Shown here: positions 1-7,524 of the stretch, in pieces | How positions within the stretch are numbered: position 1 is the stretch's first letter | Layout: each line of letters starts with the position of its first letter | NCBI GenBank assembly: GCA_007125875.1 | Contig: SLCI01000120.1 | Span: 1-24,059 of the forward strand | Reading direction: 5' to 3' | DNA: 24,059 bases | Source: Kiritimatiellia bacterium | GTDB lineage: Bacteria; Verrucomicrobiota; Kiritimatiellia; SLAD01 | The notes under the pieces: generated by a model | What the model saw: only the letters and a program-made list of their open reading frames with translations | Told to the model about the DNA's origin: nothing | Database searches by the model: none | Translations under genes and position numbers: made by a program

Positions 1-7
1 TTAGGCT

Positions 8-2200
8 ATGACGAAGCTTGATTGGTTAAATGGTCGCTCACGACGACTGATCTGGACTGCAGGTGTTCTGGTGGCCTTGGGACTCGTGGCCTTCGTATGG
101 AATGCTGAACTCGATCCTCAGGCTGGCTGGTTTGCTTTAGTGACGAGCGGCATCGCTTCGATGATCTCTGCAGTGCACAGTCAGCGCAGCACGAAGAGCA
201 AGCCGGATGATATCCCCGAGCGGGATGAGCAGCTCTGGATGCTTGCATCCGCTTTGCCGCTTTTCCTCTATCGCTGTCAGAATGACCCGCATTGGACCAC
301 GCTTTTTGTAAGCGATGGTTGCGAGGCCGTTACAGGATATCCATCAGTCGATTTCGTGTCGGGCAAGGTTCATTTCAATGAACTGATCGATGAGGCATAC
401 AGTGATTTCGTCTGGGAAAGGTGGCAGGAGGGATTGGATGCGAACAAACCAGTCGATATTGATTACCCCATTCGTACGGCCAGTGGTGAAGAGCGCTGGG
501 TCTGTGAGAAAGGGCATGGTGTATATGATGATCAGGGTACTTTGATCTACCTGCAAGGCATTGTGGTCGATATCACCGACCGCAAGGTGGCCGAAAAGGA
601 GCGAGATCTCCTGTTACAAGAAGCCGATCAGTCGCGACGGGTATTGCTCAGCGTATTGGAAGACGAGCGCCGGGGGCAGGCGGAACGTTTGCGTTTAATT
701 CTCGCGATCGAACAGGCCGGTGAATCCTTTGTTATGACGGACACTGAAGGCGTCATCCAATACGTCAATCCAGCTTTTACGCGGTGCAGTGGATATACAC
801 GCGAGGAGGTGCTGGGGCAGCATACGCGCATATTGAAAAGCGGTAAGCATCCAGAGGAACTTTACGACGAGCTATGGGAAACAATCTCTAGCGGCAAAGC
901 GTGGAAGGGACGACTGGTCAATCGACGAAAAGACGGTTCGCTATTCACCGAGGATGCCACCATTTCGGCTGTCACGGACGCTGCTGGACATATTACGAAT
1001 TACGTTGCCGTGAACCGCGATGTTACGCATGAGATTGAGCTCGAGGAACAACTGTTCCAAGCGCAAAAGATGGAGCTGATCGGGCGTATGGTCGGAGGTA
1101 TCGCCCACGATTTCAATAACAACCTGCAAGCCATTCTGGGCTTTGCGGATATCGCAATGGACGACCACGCGGACAGCAAACGTTTGAAGGAATATCTGAG
1201 CGAGATCCTCAAGGCTGGTGAGTCTGCATCCGCATTGACACGCCAGTTACTGGCCTTTAGTCGTCGGCAGGTGCTGTCGAAGCAACCGGTTGAGATGAAT
1301 GTCATGCTGGCCGAGATGCTGAATATGATCGACCGCACCGTGAGCGAAAATGTGGTCATCGACTGGCAACCCAATGCGAGCACGCGATATGTGAATGGCG
1401 ATCGGCATCTATTAGAGCAGGTGATGCTGAACCTCGTGGTAAATGCTCGCGATGCGATGCCGGAGGGCGGTCGCCTTTCGATTAAACTCAGCGACGTTGA
1501 GTTGTCCGATGATGATTTAGCGATGCATCCTGATGCGCGGACCGGCCGATTTATTCGTTTAACGGTGACAGATACAGGGATTGGTATCCCTGTCGATATC
1601 CGCTCGAAGATATTCGAGCCGTTCTTTACGACGAAACCCGCATCGCAGGGTACTGGGCTGGGGCTCTCCATGGTGTACGGCATAATCAAGCAACACGAAG
1701 GATGGGTATCGGTTTACAGCGAGGTAGATAAGGGTACCGAGTTTCATCTCTACATACCCCTGTCCGATCACGAAGTGGAAGAAGTGGCTGATCCAACGAT
1801 CGTGCGTAGTGATGATCCCATTTTCAAGGGGCAAGGCGAGCGCATTTTGGTTGTTGAGGACGAGGCGGGGATTCTTGATCTCATCCAGCGTATCTTGAGT
1901 AACGCCGGTTATGAAGTCGTGGCTGCTGCCACCGCGGAGGATGGAATTCACTGTTTTGAGCGAGATCAGGGGCGATTCGATATGGTGATCAGTGATGTGG
2001 TGCTGCCGGGTAAAAGTGGATTCGATATGGTCGAACACCTGCAATCGGACAATCCAAACCTGAAAGTGCTTTTGATCAGCGGATATTCCGACGAACGCAC
2101 GCGTTGGTCGAATATCCAACAAAACGGTTGGCGCTACCTGCCGAAACCTGTGAACCGTCGTGTTCTGCTCTCGACGTTACGAGAGGTACTGACTGGTTAG
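8..2200 (+). CDS. Hybrid sensor histidine kinase (2 TM, PAS-PAS-HisKA-HATPase-REC)
   Basis: A 730-residue membrane-anchored hybrid kinase that should autophosphorylate on a histidine and pass the phosphate to its own receiver domain. Two short hydrophobic segments (about residues 13-31 and 40-57) are followed by two PAS folds (about 80-195 and 225-345), then HisKA with the phospho-acceptor His367 in GGIAHDFNNNLQA, and the ATPase with its N box (NLVVNARDAMPEGG) and G boxes (DTGIGIP, GTGLGLS). The C-terminal receiver (about 615-730) has the acidic pair VVEDE, phospho-acceptor Asp663 (SDVVLPG) and the conserved Lys713 (KP). Architecture and motifs resemble CckA-like and other PAS hybrid kinases. 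An in-frame TAG at 2-4 rules out an earlier start. No Hpt or DNA-binding partner is next to it; the downstream gene converges. The input signal is unknown. The family call is firm, the pathway is not. Confidence 0.93.
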   Translation: MTKLDWLNGRSRRLIWTAGVLVALGLVAFVWNAELDPQAGWFALVTSGIASMISAVHSQRSTKSKPDDIPERDEQLWMLASALPLFLYRCQNDPHWTTLFVSDGCEAVTGYPSVDFVSGKVHFNELIDEAYSDFVWERWQEGLDANKPVDIDYPIRTASGEERWVCEKGHGVYDDQGTLIYLQGIVVDITDRKVAEKERDLLLQEADQSRRVLLSVLEDERRGQAERLRLILAIEQAGESFVMTDTEGVIQYVNPAFTRCSGYTREEVLGQHTRILKSGKHPEELYDELWETISSGKAWKGRLVNRRKDGSLFTEDATISAVTDAAGHITNYVAVNRDVTHEIELEEQLFQAQKMELIGRMVGGIAHDFNNNLQAILGFADIAMDDHADSKRLKEYLSEILKAGESASALTRQLLAFSRRQVLSKQPVEMNVMLAEMLNMIDRTVSENVVIDWQPNASTRYVNGDRHLLEQVMLNLVVNARDAMPEGGRLSIKLSDVELSDDDLAMHPDARTGRFIRLTVTDTGIGIPVDIRSKIFEPFFTTKPASQGTGLGLSMVYGIIKQHEGWVSVYSEVDKGTEFHLYIPLSDHEVEEVADPTIVRSDDPIFKGQGERILVVEDEAGILDLIQRILSNAGYEVVAAATAEDGIHCFERDQGRFDMVISDVVLPGKSGFDMVEHLQSDNPNLKVLLISGYSDERTRWSNIQQNGWRYLPKPVNRRVLLSTLREVLTG

Positions 2201-2289
2201 TTTCGGACGATCGTGATATCGACAAAGGACGTGCCTCTTCTGAACGAGTGGAATCTGCGTTCATCCTCTACAAAAGTATTGTGCGCTGA

Positions 2290-3441
2290 TTACCGCATCG
2301 CTTGTAGGCGTTCGTAACATGCAATCGTTTCGCGGGCAGTACGTTGCCAAGAGAATTGCGCAGCGCGGTGTAATCCCTTCACCCGCAGCGTTTGGGCGGT
2401 ATCGCGGTTGGTCAATACGTCGCGGAGCGCGGTGACCAGCGCGTCCGGCTGATCGGGATCAATAATCAGCGCCGCATCGCCCGCCACCTCCGGCAGCGAG
2501 GCGCGATTACTGCAAATGACCGGCGTCCCGCAGGCCATCGCCTCCAGCACGGGCAATCCGAAACCTTCGTAATAGGAGGGCAGTACGAATACGTCAGCTT
2601 GCTGGTAGGCCGTCAGCAGCTCCTCGCCTGATACATAGCCGGGCCAGTCGATGTGTGGCTCAAGCCGATGTGTGGAAATACGCTCCTCGACTTGAGGGTA
2701 GCGAGCATCGCGCGGACCGATGATTTTGAGTCGTGCACGCACATCGCCTGCGCTTAGAAGTTGCGCAAACGCATCGACTAATCCCACCACATTTTTGTAC
2801 GGGTCCATTCGCCCCACATAGAGAATGACGCGTGGATCATTCGCCGGCGAGGTGTCGGGCGAATAATTTGCTGCAGCCGCCTCATGAATTGCCACGACGC
2901 GATCGGCGCGATCGGGCGGGATCGCCATGTGCTCGATAATGTCTCGTCGCGAGGACTCGCTGACCGTGATGATGCCATCGGCACGACGTCCGACTTCTTT
3001 CATGACGCGCTTGTAGACGCCGTGAAAACGTGACTTCAGCGCTTTGGGCGTGTGCTCCGGAAACAGCAACGGAATCAAGTCATGGATGGTTGTCACGCAG
3101 GTCACGCGTCCAAATCGTTGAGGTGGAAAGGCGGTTAGCGGGAACATGAAGTTCGTGGAGTGGTATAGATCGATCTTGGCATGCCGCAACAGCCGAGACA
3201 TTAAGAGTTGGCTGGCTGGCGAAAATGGGCCATGTGGAATTACGCGTGTACTGAACCGGTCATCTTGTGCAGTGATGCCTGCAAAAGCGAGGGTGCGTTG
3301 CAGCACCGATTCGTGTTGAAAGAATAGGATGTATTCGTGGTCGCGGTCGACTTCGGCGATGTGGCGAATCAATTCTTGTGTGTACGAGCCAATGCCCGTG
3401 ATTTCCGGAAAGATCCAGCGTGCATCAAGACCGATTCTCAT
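2290..3441 (-). CDS. GT4-family glycosyltransferase (second in operon)
   Basis: A 383-residue GT-B-fold retaining glycosyltransferase, expected to transfer a sugar from an NDP-sugar to a growing surface glycan on the cytoplasmic side of the membrane. The N-terminal domain has the family opening MRIGLDARW and a glycine-rich acceptor loop (TGIGSYTQEL). The C-terminal donor domain has GRMDPYKN and the E-x7-E motif EGFGLPVLE near residues 292-300, followed by EAMACGTPV and ASLPEVAGDAA. No transmembrane segment is seen. Its ATG overlaps the stop of the upstream glycosyltransferase gene by 4 bp (ATGA, 3438-3441), indicating translational coupling. It is a paralogue of that neighbour, so the two may add successive sugars. 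The donor and linkage cannot be read from sequence. Confidence 0.92.
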   Translation of the reverse strand: MRIGLDARWIFPEITGIGSYTQELIRHIAEVDRDHEYILFFQHESVLQRTLAFAGITAQDDRFSTRVIPHGPFSPASQLLMSRLLRHAKIDLYHSTNFMFPLTAFPPQRFGRVTCVTTIHDLIPLLFPEHTPKALKSRFHGVYKRVMKEVGRRADGIITVSESSRRDIIEHMAIPPDRADRVVAIHEAAAANYSPDTSPANDPRVILYVGRMDPYKNVVGLVDAFAQLLSAGDVRARLKIIGPRDARYPQVEERISTHRLEPHIDWPGYVSGEELLTAYQQADVFVLPSYYEGFGLPVLEAMACGTPVICSNRASLPEVAGDAALIIDPDQPDALVTALRDVLTNRDTAQTLRVKGLHRAAQFSWQRTARETIACYERLQAMR

Positions 3442-4556
3442 TCACCAACCTCGCGATAGGCCGCCCATGTTTTGCGTGCGGTATCGGTCCATCGGAATTT
3501 TGCAGCCTGTTCGGTGCCGTCCTGTCGATATTGATCGCTCAGCGTCGTGTCGTGAAGCAGCGCTTCGATCGCATCGGCCCAGTCTTGCGGGTCGGCGATA
3601 TCGACATAATGTGCGGCGCTACCGAGCACTTCCGGCAGCGAGCCGGAACGAGAGGACACGACAGGCGTGCCACACTGCATCGCCTCCAAAGGAGGAAATC
3701 CGAACCCTTCATAGAGCGATGGAAATAAAAACAATTCGGCCCCTGCATAGAGTGCGGGTAGCCAGGCTTCATCTACGTACTCCAGGTAACGGATTCGATC
3801 GCGTGCCGAGGAGTTTTCCAGATGTTTGAGGATGGGCTCAAACTTCCAACCGCGCATGCCGGCAATCACGAGTTCGCCATCAAACGCTGACAGTCGGGCA
3901 AAACTATCAATCAGAAACGGGATATTTTTGCGTGGCTCAAGCGTGCTGACGAAGAGCAAATAAGGCTTTCGCAAATCCAACGTTTCGCGCATCGATTCGA
4001 TCCGTTCAGGGGCCGGTGCGCGCAAATTGGGTGTGAGTCCAAGGTGAATCGCTTGCACTCGTTCTTCATCTACATCTAATAGTTCACAGATTTCATCAGC
4101 GCTGAATTGTGAGTCGGTCAAGATGTGATCGGCACGCGCGATCGTACGTCGGATCTGTGCATTGAGGTAGCGCAGGTTTTTCGGCTCGGCCGCTTCCGGA
4201 TGACGCAAAAAGGATACATCATGAATCGTAACGATACTGCGCCCGCGCGTGAGTGGAGGAATCACAAAATTTGGAAAGTGATAGACATCGGCGGAGCCAG
4301 CGAACCAGTTAAACGGTGGTTGTCCGATGGTCTTCCAGGCCTTTTGGACGAGTCGTCCGGGTAACCATTGAATGCTTTTGTAGTCAGCGTTGGACACAGG
4401 AAAGGGGGTGCCGACACGTTTGAAATCAAAATAAAACAGTGTCAGCTCATCTGCGGGCTCCGCCACCGCGCCGATTTGCTCGACCAACGCTTTCGTATAG
4501 CGACCAACACCAGCGCGCTGTGCGATGGCAGACTGAATGTCTATGCAGACTCTCAC
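3438..4556 (-). CDS. GT4-family glycosyltransferase (first in operon)
   Basis: A 372-residue GT-B glycosyltransferase of the GT4 type. It opens with MRVCIDIQSA and the loop RAGVGRYTKAL. The donor domain contains STLEPRKN and the E-x7-E signature EGFGFPPLE, then EAMQCGTPVV and GSLPEVLGSAA. The start is GTG at 4556-4554, overlapping by 4 bp (GTGA) the stop of the uridylyltransferase gene, and the gene ends in an ATGA overlap with the next glycosyltransferase; this strict coupling argues for one mRNA and related function. The upstream enzyme would supply UDP-glucose (or a related UDP-sugar), a plausible donor or donor precursor for this transferase, though that is inferred from context only. No signal peptide or membrane segment is visible. 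Confidence 0.92.
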   Translation of the reverse strand: MRVCIDIQSAIAQRAGVGRYTKALVEQIGAVAEPADELTLFYFDFKRVGTPFPVSNADYKSIQWLPGRLVQKAWKTIGQPPFNWFAGSADVYHFPNFVIPPLTRGRSIVTIHDVSFLRHPEAAEPKNLRYLNAQIRRTIARADHILTDSQFSADEICELLDVDEERVQAIHLGLTPNLRAPAPERIESMRETLDLRKPYLLFVSTLEPRKNIPFLIDSFARLSAFDGELVIAGMRGWKFEPILKHLENSSARDRIRYLEYVDEAWLPALYAGAELFLFPSLYEGFGFPPLEAMQCGTPVVSSRSGSLPEVLGSAAHYVDIADPQDWADAIEALLHDTTLSDQYRQDGTEQAAKFRWTDTARKTWAAYREVGE

Positions 4557-5974
4557 TCAACCAACTCCTGTCGACCTTTCCATTCACTCTGTTCCGGCAG
4601 ATGAACGGGTGCTGAGCCGGTAGCGATCAGGGTGACCTCGTCGCGGCACGTGATTTCGGCGCCGAAGTGAATATCTCCCTCGACACGCAGCGACTTACAG
4701 TTAACGAGTGAAGGCGGTGTAGGGATACGCTGCTCGAACGCGTCAATCAGCTTATAATACTTGCTGTCGAGCTGAATATCGATGGCTGGCAAAGAACGCG
4801 CCGGATTGGCCACAATGTGACACGCCTCGTTAACTTGAAAGCAGTCCGAACGCAGCGCGAGCAGGTCATCGGTTGTTTTCACGGGTGCAAAGCGGGTACG
4901 CGGCACGTCGATGGCGCGCGCATCGGGGAGGGCCGACAGGGCCGATCCCATTGCCGTTTCAAGCTGCACCACTGGTGTCGAGGCCGGATCACGTGGGGCA
5001 AGCGTTTTGCGATTAATCAGGACGGGCAGCGGTAGCACGCCATCCAATTGGCTCAGTTGCTCGCGCAGTAAGCGCAAATTTAGCCAGAGGTTGTTGGTGT
5101 TGAAGAAGCGATAGCGCTCGATGTTCTGGAATTCGTCCTTTTCGTTAGCTGGGCATTGCGCAGATTCTCGCAGTAGAAAGCTGCCATCTTGGGCGCGCGC
5201 GAGATGCCCCCCCTTACGGTCAGCCGTTGTACGCCGCGTGGCCTCCATGATGAAGGGGATCTGCTGTTCGGCTAGATAGCCGAGAATGGCCGGATCAAGT
5301 ACCGCACCCAGATTGTCCGCGTTCGATACGAAGGCATAAGTGAAGCCGGCCTCCAACAATTGCTCCAGCAGCCCGGTCGTTTGCAGACAGGTGTACAGGT
5401 CTCCATGCCCCGGCGGACACCAGGTTAATTCGGGATGCGTATCGGACTGTGCCGGTTCGCTGGTCGTTGCATTTAGCTTGGGCACGCGATGCTGTAGGAA
5501 ATCGAGCGGGATTTCGCCTTGGTCGGCGGCGAGCGAAGGATAGGCGGCCAATGCGGCTAACGTGTCATCCCGGGTTGAGAAGCTGTTCATGAAGATTAAC
5601 GGTGTCTGCACCTGCTGCGCTTCGCGAATGTGCAGGATTTGCCGCGCAATGATATCTAGAAAGCTTAAGCCGTCTTTCACCTTGAGTAATGACTTGGCGC
5701 GATCCAGCCCCATGCTGGTACCGAGACCGCCATTGAGTTTAATCATCACGGTCTGGCCCATCGCCTGCTCGCCAGCAACATTATGCTCTTGCAACTCATC
5801 CAGCGTGGGCAATCGATCGATCGATTCAATTTCACGGCCCGAGATAGTGGCCGGCGACTCATCATGTAAAGCCGCGAACGCCCGCTCGAATTGTCGGATC
5901 AAGAGGTCTGGCGCGCCGTCTTGCTGTAGACGGTCGCGCACCGGTGCATAATCGGGTAGTTGTTTGTCATTCAT
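4553..5974 (-). CDS. UTP--glucose-1-phosphate uridylyltransferase, UDPGP (eukaryote-like) family
   Basis: A 473-residue member of the UDPGP family (UGP2/AGX type), making UDP-glucose or UDP-GlcNAc from UTP and the sugar 1-phosphate. The nucleotide-binding signature KLNGGLGTSMG is at residues 79-89, followed by DRAKSLL and FLDI. NADNLGAVLD matches the uridine/metal-binding loop, and a left-handed beta-helix-like C-terminus follows. This family is unrelated in detail to the usual bacterial GalU. I use the ATG at 5974 (MNDKQ). An in-frame ATG at 6040 would add 22 residues, but that stretch includes a 15-bp sequence repeated at 6840-6854 outside any gene, and a candidate promoter overlaps it, so the extension is probably non-coding. 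It overlaps the downstream glycosyltransferase gene by 4 bp. UTP/glucose-1-P specificity over GlcNAc-1-P is likely but unproven. Confidence 0.9.
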   Translation of the reverse strand: MNDKQLPDYAPVRDRLQQDGAPDLLIRQFERAFAALHDESPATISGREIESIDRLPTLDELQEHNVAGEQAMGQTVMIKLNGGLGTSMGLDRAKSLLKVKDGLSFLDIIARQILHIREAQQVQTPLIFMNSFSTRDDTLAALAAYPSLAADQGEIPLDFLQHRVPKLNATTSEPAQSDTHPELTWCPPGHGDLYTCLQTTGLLEQLLEAGFTYAFVSNADNLGAVLDPAILGYLAEQQIPFIMEATRRTTADRKGGHLARAQDGSFLLRESAQCPANEKDEFQNIERYRFFNTNNLWLNLRLLREQLSQLDGVLPLPVLINRKTLAPRDPASTPVVQLETAMGSALSALPDARAIDVPRTRFAPVKTTDDLLALRSDCFQVNEACHIVANPARSLPAIDIQLDSKYYKLIDAFEQRIPTPPSLVNCKSLRVEGDIHFGAEITCRDEVTLIATGSAPVHLPEQSEWKGRQELVE

Positions 5975-5981
5975 GGGGAAC

Positions 5982-6010
5982 AGTGTGACAAGTGACCGCA
6001 GTGGAATCAA
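5982..6010 (-). promoter_or_regulatory. Possible promoter of the uridylyltransferase-GT operon
   Basis: On the minus strand TTGATT (6010-6005), 17 bp, then CACACT (5987-5982), only 7 bp before the ATG at 5974. The -35 is fair, the -10 weak (3 of 6). The geometry matches other candidate promoters in this window that lie almost on the start codon, which is the main reason to list it. Confidence 0.3.
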
Positions 6011-6080
6011 GGTCTGTTGCAGTCGACCGGACCTCCTCATCCTAATCGGCGGTGTCTTTTAATGTCGGCCGAGCCTCTGC

Positions 6081-6360
6081 GGTCGGGGCTTTAGGTTTGT
6101 AGGGCGTCCGCTCGCGGATCGCCGTCTTTGGCGGTGGCCGAAGCAGTCGCGTCTCGTGATACAAGATCCAGGATGCGAGTTTCTGAGTCCAATATCTCGT
6201 ATCGTGAAACTTGTATCGCGGATCTCGTCTTCCCACCGCGTAGCACACCTTCGGTTGACTTGCGCGTGGCCAGTTGGGCTCTTTGATGAGCTGAAGCTGG
6301 AGTGTTGGTAAACGGTTTTGTGTCTGTACCCCGGGAGCGCCGAGCGCCAGCTCGGCACTA
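6081..6360. repeat. Intergenic repeat element, copy A (~281 bp)
   Basis: This stretch recurs at 6485-6764 with a constant offset of 404 bp from end to end. About the first 185 bp are nearly identical to copy B, including GTAGGGCGTCCGCTCGCGGA, TCTCGTGATACAAGATCCAG and the segment ending CTCGTCTTCCCACCG. The next ~60 bp have diverged. The last ~30 bp are again similar and hold a perfect 7-bp hairpin GCCGAGC-gcca-GCTCGGC (6339-6356). An internal inverted pair, CGTGATACAAG (6155-6165) and CTTGTATCGCG (6210-6220), pairs with one mismatch. No frame stays open in a conserved way in both copies, so I read it as non-coding, possibly a dispersed repeat family or a structured RNA. Confidence 0.8.
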
Positions 6361-6375
6361 AGAGTGAAAATCTCA

Positions 6376-6480
6376 TCGCGAGACTTCTGGCCGGAAACCT
6401 ATCGCCTTACGGCGACCCTGCGAGCGGGGCTGGCTTGTCGGGCCGCCGTGAGGCGGTTCTCTTCGGTTGTAGGTAGACCT
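6376..6480. repeat. Hairpin-rich spacer element between the two repeat copies
   Basis: A GC-rich stretch between copies A and B with several small inverted repeats: CGCC-ttac-GGCG (near 6402-6413) and CCGCC-gtga-GGCGG (near 6443-6456). It looks like a palindromic interspersed element of its own. No gene is seen. Confidence 0.4.
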
Positions 6481-6484
6481 ATAC

Positions 6485-6764
6485 AGTCGGCGCTTTGGGT
6501 TTGTAGGGCGTCCGCTCGCGGATCGCCGTCTTTGGCGGTGGCCGAAGCGGTCGCGTCTCGTGATACAAGATCCAGGATTGCGCCTCTGAGTCCAATATCT
6601 CGTATCGTGAAACTTGTATCCCGGATCTCGTCTTCCCACCGCACAGTACACCTTCGGTTAACTTGCGCATGGCCTGTTGTGCTCTTATCCCTCAATGAAG
6701 CGGGCGTTTCGACAACCGATTCCGTTGCCGCACCCCGGGAACGCCGAGCACCAGCTCGGCACTG
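6485..6764. repeat. Intergenic repeat element, copy B (~281 bp)
   Basis: Second copy of the element at 6081-6360, offset 404 bp. The small indels around 6570-6580 compensate one another. The terminal hairpin GCCGAGC-acca-GCTCGGC (6743-6760) is kept, with a changed loop base. The middle segment (about 6670-6730) differs from copy A, so the arms are conserved and the centre is not. Confidence 0.8.
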
Positions 6765-6786
6765 AGCCCACCTGTCCCGTCTCCCC

Positions 6787-6813
6787 ATCCGTACAATCCG
6801 CGCAATCCGTAGT
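6787..6813. repeat. Three tandem 9-bp repeats (ATCCGnnnn)
   Basis: ATCCGTACA, ATCCGCGCA and ATCCGTAGT follow each other without gaps. It is a short degenerate minisatellite at the edge of the repeat block, outside any gene. Confidence 0.6.
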
Positions 6814-6849
6814 TTCCCAAACACCCAAAATTGCTGCTTTCAAGGTCTG

Positions 6850-6878
6850 TTGCAACGCGATCGGGCATGGGGTAGAGT
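6850..6878 (+). promoter_or_regulatory. Putative sigma70-type promoter for the HEAT-HAD-TPR operon
   Basis: TTGCAA (6850-6855), a 17-bp spacer and TAGAGT (6873-6878) lie just before the ATG at 6886. Each box matches consensus at 4 of 6 positions with ideal spacing. Transcription would begin at or a base or two before the ATG, giving a leaderless or nearly leaderless mRNA, consistent with the absence of a Shine-Dalgarno site. Confidence 0.5.
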
Positions 6879-6885
6879 CGCAGCC

Positions 6886-7524
6886 ATGAAAACGAGAGAA
6901 ACGATTGAGGCCGAGATCGAGCGTATGGTGGCCGGCCATTATTACAGCGAGGACTACGAGCTGGAGTGGTCGGCGAAGACTTATTATGACGGTTTGTCGG
7001 AGGCTGAGCAGGAGCTTTTTCAGGGCGTCATGATTGCGCGATTAACGGGTGACGCGGGTATGGCGGATATCTCCATCGTGACACGATTGGGCGTGGCGGC
7101 CTTCACGCCGCATTTAGCCGCTTTATTGGATCGACAGGCGCACAGCTCGGCCATGAGTCGGGCTTTGCTAGCGGTGTTGTCGCATCAGCCCGATGAGCAA
7201 GCCTATGTCGCCGTCGAGCGTTTTCTGGATTCCGAGTTGGAAGGGGAGGCCTTGACCTGTCTTGCCCGCATGAATTTTCATCGCACGCTGCCTCAACTGC
7301 GTTGGGCCATGCAGAAAGCGCATCTGCACAATTTCTGCATTCACGCGCTGCACGAATTCAAGCAGCACCTGGGTATGGAAGCGCTGGTGAAGGCCGTTAA
7401 ACAATTGGTTGAGCCCGACACGGATGCGTTAGGACCACATTTAGCTAAAATCTTGCGTTCGAAGAGTGGGGCATACAACCCGTTTTCTCCTGAAGAAATT
7501 GAAGAACTACTTGCGGTGTTATAA
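6886..7524 (+). CDS. HEAT-like helical repeat protein of unknown function
   Basis: A 212-residue protein, almost entirely alpha-helical by eye, with no signal peptide or membrane segment. Successive helix pairs such as GVAAFTPHLAALLDRQAH, ALLAVLSHQPDEQAYVAVERF and ALVKAVKQLVEPD resemble HEAT/armadillo-type repeats, which usually mediate protein contacts. I do not recognise a named family or catalytic motif. The N-terminus is acidic and rich in Tyr and Glu (AGHYYSEDYELEWSAKTYYD). The ATG at 6886 is preferred to the TTG at 6850 because the latter lies inside the putative -35 box. The stop TAA shares its last A with the ATG of the HAD gene, so the two are translationally coupled. Confidence 0.75.
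   Translation: MKTRETIEAEIERMVAGHYYSEDYELEWSAKTYYDGLSEAEQELFQGVMIARLTGDAGMADISIVTRLGVAAFTPHLAALLDRQAHSSAMSRALLAVLSHQPDEQAYVAVERFLDSELEGEALTCLARMNFHRTLPQLRWAMQKAHLHNFCIHALHEFKQHLGMEALVKAVKQLVEPDTDALGPHLAKILRSKSGAYNPFSPEEIEELLAVL

Noticed and set aside
2168..2185. Perfect hairpin CTCTCG-acgtta-CGAGAG near the end of the kinase gene
   Set aside because: It lies inside the coding sequence before the stop codon and has no T-run, so I did not call it a terminator.
5975..6040. 22-residue N-terminal extension of the uridylyltransferase (ATG at 6040)
   Set aside because: The extension contains a 15-mer repeated in non-coding DNA at 6840-6854, overlaps a candidate promoter, and adds residues beyond the usual start. 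AGGAGG there lies directly after the ATG, not before it.
6042..6824. Several open frames of 60-140 codons on both strands across the repeat block
   Set aside because: They follow the two repeat copies, the reading frame shifts between copies A and B through small indels, there is no ribosome binding site, and the translations are low in credible protein character. I treat the region as non-coding.
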